Positions 46,760 through 56,462 of a DNA stretch of 64,000 nucleotides are shown here, piece by piece. The stretch is from Thereva unica (taxonomy: Eukaryota; Arthropoda; Insecta; Diptera; Therevidae). The notes under the pieces are model-generated. The model made no database searches. It saw only the letters and a list, made by a program, of their open reading frames with translations, and was not told the DNA's origin. Made by a program: the position numbers and the translations under genes. The stretch is from contig OX465281.1 of assembly GCA_949987705.1 (NCBI GenBank), positions 26,644,942 to 26,708,941 of the forward strand, given 5' to 3'. Position 1 is the stretch's first letter. Each line of letters starts with the position of its first letter.

Positions 46760-48110
46760 ACGGACTAAGTGTGCTGCCCTGAGAGATGCCCCGTTCACTT
46801 GTCTTGTAATGCCTCTTAATTACCCTTTTACTGAAAAAATTATAATCCAGTTGATGCAAGTAAGGAGCGGGATGGCATGTTCAAGGAGAGTGGCGTAGAG
46901 CAGATCCTGGATAACTCGGTCGTATGCGCTTTCCAAGTCCAAGGAAACCATTCCAATAACTTTATATTCTCTTTTCATTTTAACGATAGTTTGTTGGATC
47001 ATGCTCAGACAAGATTCTTAGATTTTAATAGGGATATCGATTCAGGAGATGAGTGTAATTTGTAAGTATGGTGGGACATTTTCCAGTTTTTAAAATTAGC
47101 GTAATGCGAATTTAATGCCAGGTCTCAGAAATAATGCCAGTGTTGAAAATCGCTTCAAGGTGCCGCATCAAGGCTTCTTTTCTATTGATTTGATCATACC
47201 AAACGAGCTATCACCAACGGCCAACGCAGACTTCCCTTTTTTGTTTTGAGTAGCAGTTCAAAGTTGGGGACGAATCAGTTTATGAAGGTTTTGACTCTGA
47301 CCCGAGGGATTTTGTCGCTTAGCAAGTCAAGGTATTCAGAGGCCATTAATTGTTTCGATACAAAATCATTTTTTTTCTCCTGCCTTTAGCTCAACTATAT
47401 GTTTGTGTTTGGGTTCAACACATAGATTGCTAGTTTCATTTTTTGTATGTGAAAGACTAGCTCACGGAAAACCCCTTTCAACAATCTATTTGTTTTTCGT
47501 ATAGAGTGCAATATCGAACAGCAGCTCTAGTCGGAAAATAGGGAAGAGAGAATTGACCACCTACTCCTAACCATTATTATCGCGGCGCGACTCTGACTGA
47601 CATCGGGGCATCGAGAAACAACTCGCTGGAGTGTTATGCCTCCTGAAATGAGTTGGATCTTATCATCCAATCGATGACATGCGCTTCGTGAAGCGGGGAA
47701 GGGCTAGGGAAGGCTATGGTAGGAGGAATCAGGAATGTAAAGAGAGAAGACGAAAGAAGGAAAGTTATGTAGGTGGGGAAAGTGGAAAAGGCGAAGGACC
47801 GTGGTGCTGCCGGGGTTCGAATCTGAAACCTCTGGAATGGTAAACAGGCGCCTTACTCCCTAGACTTTGTTTGCCAAGTAATCTTGCAGTTGGTGAACTT
47901 CGTGAATGCTAGATCTATCACCGATTTGGTGTGATAATTGTTTCTTGAAAAGCAAGTGGGATCGCTTTTATTTTGAATGATAAAGCTTTGGCTGGACATA
48001 ACATCCAAGAGGATCTGTCCACGTTTATTTGTTACATCTTCCCAAAAAATGTTTCTTGCATTAAAGTCTCCTATTAACATGGCCCTTTGAAAACCACCTC
48101 GCTCCAGCTC
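46760..48110 (-). mobile_element. Jockey-like retrotransposon relic (endonuclease and RT), split by a SINE
   Basis: On the minus strand the endonuclease C-terminal part (48080-47853) reads LIGDFNARNIFWEDVTNKRG and NKSDPTCFSRNNYHTKSVID, with the GDFNA catalytic motif intact. Downstream (47002-46820) the RT motif A region reads VIGMVSLDLESAYDRVIQDL. The SINE at 47455-47866 sits between them. The palm C-terminal half is missing. Confidence 0.7.
47455..47866 (-). mobile_element. SINE, copy 3
   Basis: Same orientation and layout as the copy at 21541-22042, about 85% alike by eye, with a decayed head (GGGGTTCGAATCTGAAACC in plus sense at 47812-47830) and no clean A-tail. The head end abuts the endonuclease frame, so it inserted there. 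Confidence 0.7.
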
Positions 48111-48474
48111 ATCTTGGTTTTTTAGGATACTTCGTATATGTCAACTTGCAGTATTGTCAGCATTTTGGCTTTGTTTCTACTGCTAGAGTGCTTTCGCCTT
48201 CTTTTATTTTAAGCTAATGTCCGGCCAGTTCTTCGAAGGCTTTTATGAATTTTCCGATGCAAGTTTTAAGTCGCTGTTTACTGTGAACATGTTGCCTATT
48301 ATTTTGGAGGAACCCATCTTGAATTTTTCAACCAAACTGTCCATTGCCATTTCCGTCTGTGTGATGAACTCGATAGAGAATCAGGCGTTCTTGGTGGAGT
48401 GGTTCTTCTTGTTGGATTCAGATTCTTCACATTCACTAACCTCTTCAACTTCGAAGCTTCTTCTTTAAATTCCT

Positions 48475-49031
48475 TTAATCCCTCATGGGACATAGGGCGG
48501 AAACAGTTGTCCTCCAGCGGACTCTGTTTTGCGCGACAGCTCTTAGCTCCGACCAGGATCTCCCAGTTGTTGCGGCTTCTTCTAGTAGGGTTCTCCTCCA
48601 CGTTGTTCTAGGTCTTCCTACTCGACGGGAACCTTGCGGATTCCAGTCAAGGGCCTGTTTGGCTAGATTTTCGTTTTCGCGTCGCAAGGTGTGGCCTACC
48701 CAATTCCATTTCCTTCGCCTGATTTGGTCGTCTATCGTTTCTTGGCCGGCACGGCGCCATAGTTCTTCGTTTGAAATTCTATCTTGCCAGCGGATTTTTA
48801 GGATACGATACGAAGGCATCTGTTGATGAAGACTTGTAGGCGCCCTGTGATGAATTGGGTGACTTTCCATGTTTCGCAACCGTACAAAAGAACTGCCTTA
48901 ACGTTGGAGTTGAACAGCCGCAATTTGGTGTTAGTGGAGATCCTTCGAAGCACTAGTGTTTTTTTTATCAATATTGATGTTTTCCTTTCGCAGGTGTCCT
49001 TTCGTGACATTATAGAGGACCCGCTCCTCAA
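48475..49031 (-). mobile_element. RTE-like retrotransposon C-terminal region
   Basis: Minus frames: RLFNSNVKAVLLYGCETWKV and LQVFINRCLRIV, then ILKIRWQDRISNEELWRRAG, IRRRKWNWVGHTLRRENENL, ALDWNPQGSRRVGRPRTTWR and RWRTTVSALCPMRD. This ordered set (SNEELW, RRRKWxWxGHTLR, GRPxxTWRR, LCPxR) is the C-terminal tail of a widespread endonuclease-RT family in animals. A short frameshift is near 48820. The tail to about 48485 is nearly open. Confidence 0.75.
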
Positions 49032-49068
49032 CTCTAACTCTGATAAGATGTCAGATTTATGGTTTTAA

Positions 49069-50984
49069 AAAATACAATATTAAAATTGACATCTGTCAAA
49101 ATTTTAAAAAATGGTGGCCAAATTGTAAATCTCTAAGCCAAACAACCCGAGAGTTTGTACAATATGTCAATACCGTTTGTAATATGTCGATATCGTTAAA
49201 AAATTTAATAAAAATCAAAATCATCTGACGTAAAATATTATAACAAGTTCATCATGTTTTTGATTATTTCTAGATCCAACAAAAACATGAGAATTCATTT
49301 ACGAAATTTATTCACCCAATCCATTTGCTATCTCCGATGTGATATAATAATAACACTACAACTCCGCACAACCTCTAATGCATTCTGTCCATGATATCTC
49401 TCACGGAACCGAAATTCCTCCGCTTCCATCCATTCATTAAAAATCAGAACCCGTCAAGAAGTAGTCCTCCATTATTTACAGGACCTTGCAGCTTTAATAT
49501 CCTTCAAGGTTTTTTCCTTACAAGCGGCGCCCATTTTGGAAATTAAAATTTTAATATTCTGTTGTTGAATTTCTGTCACAAAATAAATGAAGGAAAAAAA
49601 TAATTTAATCCGTGAACAAAGCCGCCACCGTCGAATGGAGTTTTCGTGTTGATTAAATTTAATTTTTTTTTCGTTGTGTGTATGAAATCAATTAATAACG
49701 CGAAAAAATCCTTTTCTGTGTGTAATTTATTGTGCTGAGGATTGTGTAAAATTACAGAAAACACGGTTTGAATAGAAATTAAATGATTTGGGAAGGTGGT
49801 GGGTTTGTGTGTAGTGTTATTTTATCTAGTATCTAGAACAAGCCCCGAACACATTAAGCCCAGCCACTTCAGAACGACAGTTCTGTTATCCATTTCGGTG
49901 TATCCTTAAAATGGAGCACGAATTTATCATCGCCATAACCACTGAGCCCACTCTAACCTCTTATCCCACTACCTGTGTAATCCCCTTTTGCGAGCGCCTA
50001 TCAGGCGCTACATGTTATGATTAAATGTTGGGGGGGATGAATATCCTGGGGGCTTTAGATTGACTGATTAAAAAAAACGAGAAACACACACACTCATACC
50101 ATAGAGAGGGATGTTTCCGTAAATTATTGAAGTAATTTAAGAGAATTTTAATTTTGAGTAAATAATTAAAAGTCGATATCAGCGTGAATCTGTACCTAGA
50201 AATGCTGCTGATGATAAGGTAATATCGGTGCTGATGTTAGTACGTCCTGAAATCCTGAATTTCATAGGTAGGAGCGTGGTAAGAGCACAGCTTGATGCTA
50301 AGGAGCGGAAAATTACTGCACAGCATTTAGCGAAATTAGTGAGCCGTGAAACCATGGCGAACGCTGAGAGCCAAGACGAAGCTTGTAAAGTCATTCGATT
50401 AAATAAAGCATATGGATGATGACTTTAAGCCGGTGAATGGTAGACAAATTGGGAAATTCTTTGCTTAGGAATTAAATTTCTTACTTGAATGTCTTTAGAG
50501 CACATGCACAAGATTATACAGACAGGGGATTTAAATTGACGGCTTGGTCGTGTGATTGTCGTGAACAGGCTTAGAGATGTCGTGCAGTAGCGATTTAGCA
50601 GGACTGTAAAAGCAATCGACAACAGCAAGCATCCGCAAGCATTAATGACTACGAAACGAAAAATAATATCCACGGATTCAAAAATTCTCTTATGGAACAT
50701 TCACATTATGCACAGCAGTTAGCCGTTATCCTGTATATGTAAATATAATGTTGACATAACGTTCATCTGATAATTCATCGTTCATCAAATATAATGTTGA
50801 CATATCGTCATCATCCATAGGTCCACAGGGCTTCCAGCAATATCCCTCAGAACTGTCGATTCCTAGCTTAAAGTCTTCAATTTCTTATTCCTAGGATTCT
50901 TAGCTCTTCTTCTACGCTATGTGTATATTCCTTTTAGTCACCCCATGTCTATGTGTCCGTCTGGGAAATTATTCATAATAATTT
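49069..50984. other. 1.9-kb block without recognised genes
   Basis: AT-rich. A GC-richer frame at 50228-50419 (about 63 codons) and its antisense have no recognisable domain. ACCGTCGAATGGAG-type sequence at 49620-49640 is unassigned. Confidence 0.4.
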
Positions 50985-51990
50985 CTGTTTTGAGGTTATC
51001 AATGCGTCGTACGATAGCTCAACCAGCAGCGTTCGTATTCGAAGCGACTTATCCGAGGAGTTCCCGATTCAAACGGCTGTCCGACAGGGAGACGTCACTT
51101 CGCCACTTCTCTTCAACATCGTGATCGACGGGATTATTCGTGAAGCATTCGATGGACGACGGTTCGATACGACGACAACAACTTCGTAACCGACTTAATG
51201 TTCGCCGACGATAGCGCCATCTTCGCCGACACGGGTGCTGAAGCAACGGACATCTTATATGACATTTCTCGCATCGCCCAGTCAGACGGGTTAAAAATCA
51301 ATGCGGAAAAGACCAAAGTGCTCACAACGGACGGATCGAGGGCCAGTGTTCACCTCAATGGAACCCAAATCGGAAACGCTCCGATGTTCAAATATTTGGG
51401 ATCATTGGTTGAGGAAACGAAAGTAGCATCGACGGCCGACGTTCAACAGCAACATTCGCCTCGCTCAAGTGGTGCATATGGAAACGAACAAATATTTCCA
51501 TCAAAACAAAAGTACGCCTTTACCGAACGTTGATCCTTCCGATTCTTCTTCTGGATCTGAAACGTGGACACTGCTCAAAGCGGATGTTAAGAATCTCGAG
51601 GTTTTCCAAATGAGGCAGATCCTCGGTGTCTCAGTCCGCGTTCGCCTTCGAAACGAGACAGTTCGACAAAGATGCGATCAGCAGACACTGATCGAAGAAG
51701 AACTACAAGAACGTCGATTATTGTGTTTTGGACAAGACAAGAATGGATGATAACCGCTTGCAACGTAAACTTCTCTGGCGAGACCGTCCCGCAGACTGGA
51801 AAATCCAGCGATCGGCACCGAAGAAAACCTGGCTAAAGAATATCGAGGGTGACCTAAAGAATCAACGATTATCAGTTACTGACGCTTGAGCCGTCGCCAA
51901 AAACCGGTAAGAATGGAATCGAATAGTGAATAGAGTTGGAGACCCAGCGACATCGACGTCCCGCTCGGACTTCAGATCAAAGAAGAAGAT
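50985..51990 (+). mobile_element. RTE-like retrotransposon, 5'-truncated RT copy
   Basis: Plus strand: PIQTAVRQGDVTSPLLFNIV (the GVRQGDVLSPLLFN block), then MFADDSAIFADTGAEATDIL (catalytic FADD), GLKINAEKTKVLTTDGS, FKYLGSLVEE, a thumb with SETWTLLKADVKNLEVFQMR, and a tail LLWRDRPADWKIQRSAPKKT. Several frame changes are present. The same family as 37200-38800 and 59110-59760, with long stretches near-identical to the latter. Confidence 0.75.
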
Positions 51991-52159
51991 GCTACATTGA
52001 ACATGACCTACCCCATAAGTTCCGTTCACTACTCTAAATATAGTGCGAAAGATTTTTCTTTCGAAGCACCCTAGATAGTGTTGTTCGTTACTTCTTAGGC
52101 CGGCTGCGCACTAGCAACTCATTTAAAGCAACTTTTTTAATCAGAAAAATAGAACGCAC

Positions 52160-53950
52160 TAAAGTAAACGTAAAGGATTGCCTGGAGGAAACACTGTGAA
52201 GGACTTCGTTGTCTACCAAAGGCGTCTCGACTCCATAAGCTACTTTCCCAAAACTCCTTCAACGGAATATGCCTTCTCAATAAGGAGGATGGTTCCTATA
52301 CCTCTAACCCTGAAGAAATCTCGAGGTTTCTGCTCAGCTCCAGGGTCAATCCTCCAGATCGCTTATCCACTGGAAGAGTCTTTCTACGAACATCTTCGAC
52401 CGTGACAAGATTAAATGGGCAGTGGCTCCTTTTCAACCCTATAAGTCCCCGGGAGGAGATGGATTTTTCCGGCACTCCTTCAGAAGTGCCTTGATCTGAT
52501 TCTCGACAATTAGGTCTGTCTCTTTAGAGCCAACTCCAACTGGAGATACAATCCAACCATCTGAAAGTCGTAGTGTTTTTTATCCCCGAACAGAGCAACA
52601 GACCCCTGGAGCTGCCCAAATCGTAAAAAAACTATTTTATGTGCGTTCCTTGACATCGAGGGTGCTTTCGATAACACTGGCTACAGTTCTATTTCTAGAG
52701 CACTGGCTCTCAAAAATCAAGATTCTCACACGATACCAAGATTCTCACACGTACCTAGCCTCACCGCCCGATGGCGCCATTATTGCAAGCTATCATGTAG
52801 TACTTTCTCGTAGACGGCTACTGTCATTTCAGCCGAATCGGACTCGTAGTTTTGTTTTCACCGCGCGTGGAAGCGGGCGTGTCCGCGGATTTTAGAAAAA
52901 TGGAAAAAGAGCAATATCGGTCGGTGATTCGATTCTTGGTTTTGGAAGGGAAATCACGCAGCGAAATCAAAGAGCGCTTGGATGCTGTGTACGGTGACTC
53001 TTCTCCTTCGATGGCAACCGTCAAAAATTGGTTCAACAAGTTTCAACGCGGTCGCACGTCGGTTTTTGATGAGCCATGAGCAGGTTCCCCGAAAACGGCT
53101 ACCACGGAGGATAACGTGAGCAAAAATCCACGATCTCATATTGGCAGACCGCCGATTGAAGGTGCGCGACATAGCTGAGACAGTAGGCATCTTAAAGGAC
53201 CGCATGGGTCATATACTGCATGAAATATGGGCATGAGAAAGCTGTGGGCGCGATGGGTGCCACCCTTGTTCACTCCGGACAACCACGGCCAAATTAGTGG
53301 AATTAGGCTACGAACTGCTGTCCCATTCACCGTTTTCTCCAAATTTGGCCCGGGAGACTTCTTTTTGTTTCCAAACTTAAAAAAGTCATTCGCCGGGCAA
53401 AAATTTGAGTGGAATGAGGCTATCCCTGCCACGGAGGCGTACTTCTCAGACCATACATATTTTTCTGACGGGTTAAAGAAGTTGGAGCATCGCTGGTCAA
53501 ATGTATTGAGCTAAAAGGAGACTATGTTGACAAAATAACTCGCCACTTTTCCAAAACTTTCGTTTTTCTTTTGTATGCCAAGTATTTATCGGACCGTGCT
53601 CTTAGGTCATAACATTTCTTCTATCCTAGGTGTCTCCACCATTAGTATTAAGGCTATTAAGGGCTGCCGTCAAGGCGGAGTCTTATGCCCGTTACTCTGG
53701 TCACTAGTTGTGGATGAACTTTTGACCAAACTATCTGGATCTGGTTTCAATGTCATCGGTTATGCAGTTGATCTTACTATCATTGTCTCTGCGAAGTTTG
53801 ACTTGATCATTACAGAGTTCATGAGAACAGCATTCCAAAAAGTTCAAAGATGGTCTACCAAGGAGGGTCTGTCAATCAACCCAAATAAGGCTGTCTTGTT
53901 ACCTTTCTCCAAACGCTACAAAGTGGACCTGAGTTTAGCTAACGATGACT
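52160..53950 (+). mobile_element. LOA-like retrotransposon relic split by a mariner
   Basis: Left part: WAVAPFQPYKSPGGDGFF near 52420-52470 and ILCAFLDIEGAFDNTGY near 52640-52680 (motif A). After the mariner, from 53575: AIKGCRQGGVLCPLLWSLVV (GCPQGGVLSPLLW), VIGYAVDLTIIV (YADD changed to YAVD) and GLSINPNKAVLLPFSKR. The two halves belong together by motif order. Confidence 0.75.
52745..53570 (+). mobile_element. Mariner element with deleted catalytic core
   Basis: The ATG at 52900 opens MEKEQYRSVIRFLVLEGKSR, the first helix-turn-helix of a mariner transposase, ending in a TGA at 53077 where the family has an Arg codon. ILADRRLKVRDIAETVG-type sequence follows in another frame. GMRKLWARWVPPLFTPDN at about 53227 is joined directly to the C-terminal FFLFPNLKKSFAGQKFEWNE and YFSDGLKKLEHRW. 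The segment carrying the first two catalytic Asp residues (about 130 residues) is absent. TIRs and exact ends were not resolved. It interrupts a LOA-like RT. Confidence 0.75.
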
Positions 53951-54420
53951 GAATACAAATTGGCCTATAGTTGATCACGTTGGATTTATCACCAGATTTA
54001 TGGATGGGGTTGATATAGGACAATTTCCATACAGTGGGGAAAACACCAGCTACCAAAGGAGTGAAGGCTGAAAGGCTGACCGCGCAGTTCTTTAAAAAAA
54101 TATTAGGTATTTTTTCAGGTCCAGCGCCTTTCATAACATTTAACAAAGACTTCAAAGCAAACTTCAAAATTAGAGACGTAGACGTGCCTCATAAAATTTA
54201 CTAGTCCCGTCAGGGACAGCCAAAGGTTGAGGTGGTGAAATAGAAGGTAATATGTCAATACTTTTGAAAAATGATGCAAACAGATCACTGACTTCATCGG
54301 CATTGCTTGCAGAAACATTTTCCCAGACCATAGTTGATGGAATATCAACATCATTACGTCTTTATTTTTTATAAAGTTCCAAAAATGTTCTACGTCACTT
54401 TTCAGACCATTCTCATCCTT
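53916..54420 (-). mobile_element. Jockey-like reverse transcriptase N-terminal fragment
   Basis: Minus strand: NVMKGAGPEKIPNIFLKNCA, GVFPTVWKLSYINPIHKSGD and KSNVINYRPICIQSSLAKL. This is the GPDxIPxxxLK...WKxxxxxPIxKxGDxxxxxNYRPI block. The upstream part to 54420 is a broken extension with HFWNFIKNK, typical of the linker before the RT. Confidence 0.7.
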
Positions 54421-55116
54421 GTCCAATATTTTCGGTAACAGGCTACACTTAAATTTTTACATTCAGTTCAGATATTCTGGAAGGGGCCAATTCTCCAACC
54501 CAATGTTAAATATATAAATGGCCTAAAGGAGCCCAATTTTCGTATTGGGCTGTAGCACCATTAAATGGCAAAAAGCTACTTTCTTGTGCTGTAATAAATT
54601 TAATATTTTAGGGTTAATTGTAATTACATTAAAAATCGTAATTCCATTATATAAATCACAGAAATAATTACGAGAGAGAAAATGTTACAAGAAAACGCTT
54701 GAAAATTTCACAATATATCAAAATTATTCGCCATTTTGCGCGCCCGTTTTTAACTTTCATTTAAAAATTAAAGAAAAAAAGCTAAAACAAAAAAAAATCA
54801 TAATCGAATCACAAAATTTCATCTCGGGTAACTAAAGTGAAATTCTTTTTTTTTTTATTTTGATTCATCAAAAGGAACGGAAGGAAGTCACGCAAAATGA
54901 GGCCTAGTCCTTCGGGCAGGGATCACACACAGGGACCACCACATGCTGTGATAGTGCACCAGGTTCCATGCTGTAACAGATGTTTATGCACTGACATAGC
55001 AACACCAGCCCTTATCGGGGGTAAAAGCACAGTCATGGACAGTTATGGGGGATTGAATCGGGGGAGCTGCGAAGGGTGGAAAACAGGAATTTTGCTCTCG
55101 GTGTCATAAGTATTGT
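54421..55116. other. Spacer with a short dispersed repeat
   Basis: A diverged third copy of the repeat at 33846 lies near 54490-54575 (TTGGGCTGTAGCACCATT). The rest is AT-rich and unassigned. Confidence 0.4.
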
Positions 55117-55208
55117 CAGTGGCGTAGCAAGAAATATTTTCAGGGGGGGTTGAATGGTTATAAGTCGAGAGTGCTGAACTTTATCTTTCAAAATTGAGAT
55201 GACTTTTA

Positions 55209-55606
55209 GGGTGAGTTGCACCAACTAACTTTAACCGTAACAAAAGCTTGATCGGTTGTCAAATCTCCGGTTAGACAAAACGAGAGTTGCACCGTTTAAC
55301 AATTGTTAACATAACGTAACATTTTAACGTTAACTTTAACAAAGCAAATTCGTCCGGTTAGTGTTATTGTTAACTTTGACAGTTGTCATAGACCCAGACA
55401 GGGGTGCCATTTTCAATAAACTCACAGACTGTTAAACTTATAAATACACAAAAATGTAAATTTAAATCAAAGTAGCCGTTAACGATAAATTTAACAAACG
55501 GTTGGGTGGTGCAACTCATTTTTACAAACTGGAACTTTAACAACTTTGTTATTGTTAAAGTTAATTTTAACAATAACTTTAATCAATGATTTGTTGCAAC
55601 TCACCC
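55209..55606. mobile_element. 398-bp Harbinger-type MITE flanked by TTA
   Basis: TIRs start GGGTGAGTTGCA, with TTA at 55206-55208 and 55607-55609. The interior repeats GTTAAC/GTTAA words in both orientations. No coding frame. TTA/TAA duplications are the preferred PIF/Harbinger target. Confidence 0.8.
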
Positions 55607-55863
55607 TTAGTTATGTTTTAATAGGAATAAGACCAGAAGAAGTGTTTTAGAGGAATTCAGTTTTTTAAGCTATTGACATTCATGATCAATGGTTCCAAAG
55701 CAATGCTTGGGGAAAAGTCACCGTTCTCTGTTTCTACGCTTTTCATCAAATTTGTTGATTACTTCCTTAGTCGTTACGTCGATTTCCCTATAAATACTCA
55801 AAAGAGCAAGCCCGTTCAGCCGCTGTTCTCCAGTTTGCACTACTTTGCCCAAGTGAAGAGTTA

Positions 55864-56324
55864 GGGTACTTCAAAAATGCATCGATGCTTCGCTGATGCG
55901 GATCAAGTATTCAAAATAGTCTGATGCGCATCGTGATGCCGCCTGTTTAATGTTCATTTTCGCCGCATGTAAGCATCTGATGCATCAAAATCAAGCAAAT
56001 ATGGCATCACGGCATTTCATGATGATTTGTTGTAGAGATGTCAAACGGCAAAGTGAAATGAATAAAACGGCGCGAAATATGGAAAATATATTGTGTGAAT
56101 TTTTGTTAAGTTAATAGAGCATATACATATCGTAAGTGCAAAACAAGAAAAAAACCAACAAAATTTATTGACTCTCAGCTTACATGGAAAGAGACCTTTC
56201 ATAAATGTCAAACTGTGCATCATCATCGTTCAAGTAGTGATGCCGCATCATTGAGTGACAAGAGTCATGATAGGGTAGTGATGCCGCATCACTACGTACA
56301 TTTTTAACATTTTTGAAGTTACCC
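55864..56324. mobile_element. 461-bp Harbinger-type MITE with reiterated GATGCGGCATCA words
   Basis: The ends GGGTACTTCAAAAATG and, inverted, GGGTAACTTCAAAAATG differ by one base. The flanks are TTA (55861-55863) and TCA (56325-56327). The palindromic GTGATGCCGCATCAC and related TGATGC words recur subterminally. Confidence 0.7.
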
Positions 56325-56462
56325 TCAATTGTCATTCCCACATCAATGAAAGAGGAGATCATTAAATCTGCTCGCAGGCAGGACCTTTACAGCTTCAGTT
56401 TCACTTCATCGATGAAATGATAAAAATACCGTATTTTTATTTATTATACTCCCAGCGTAGCG

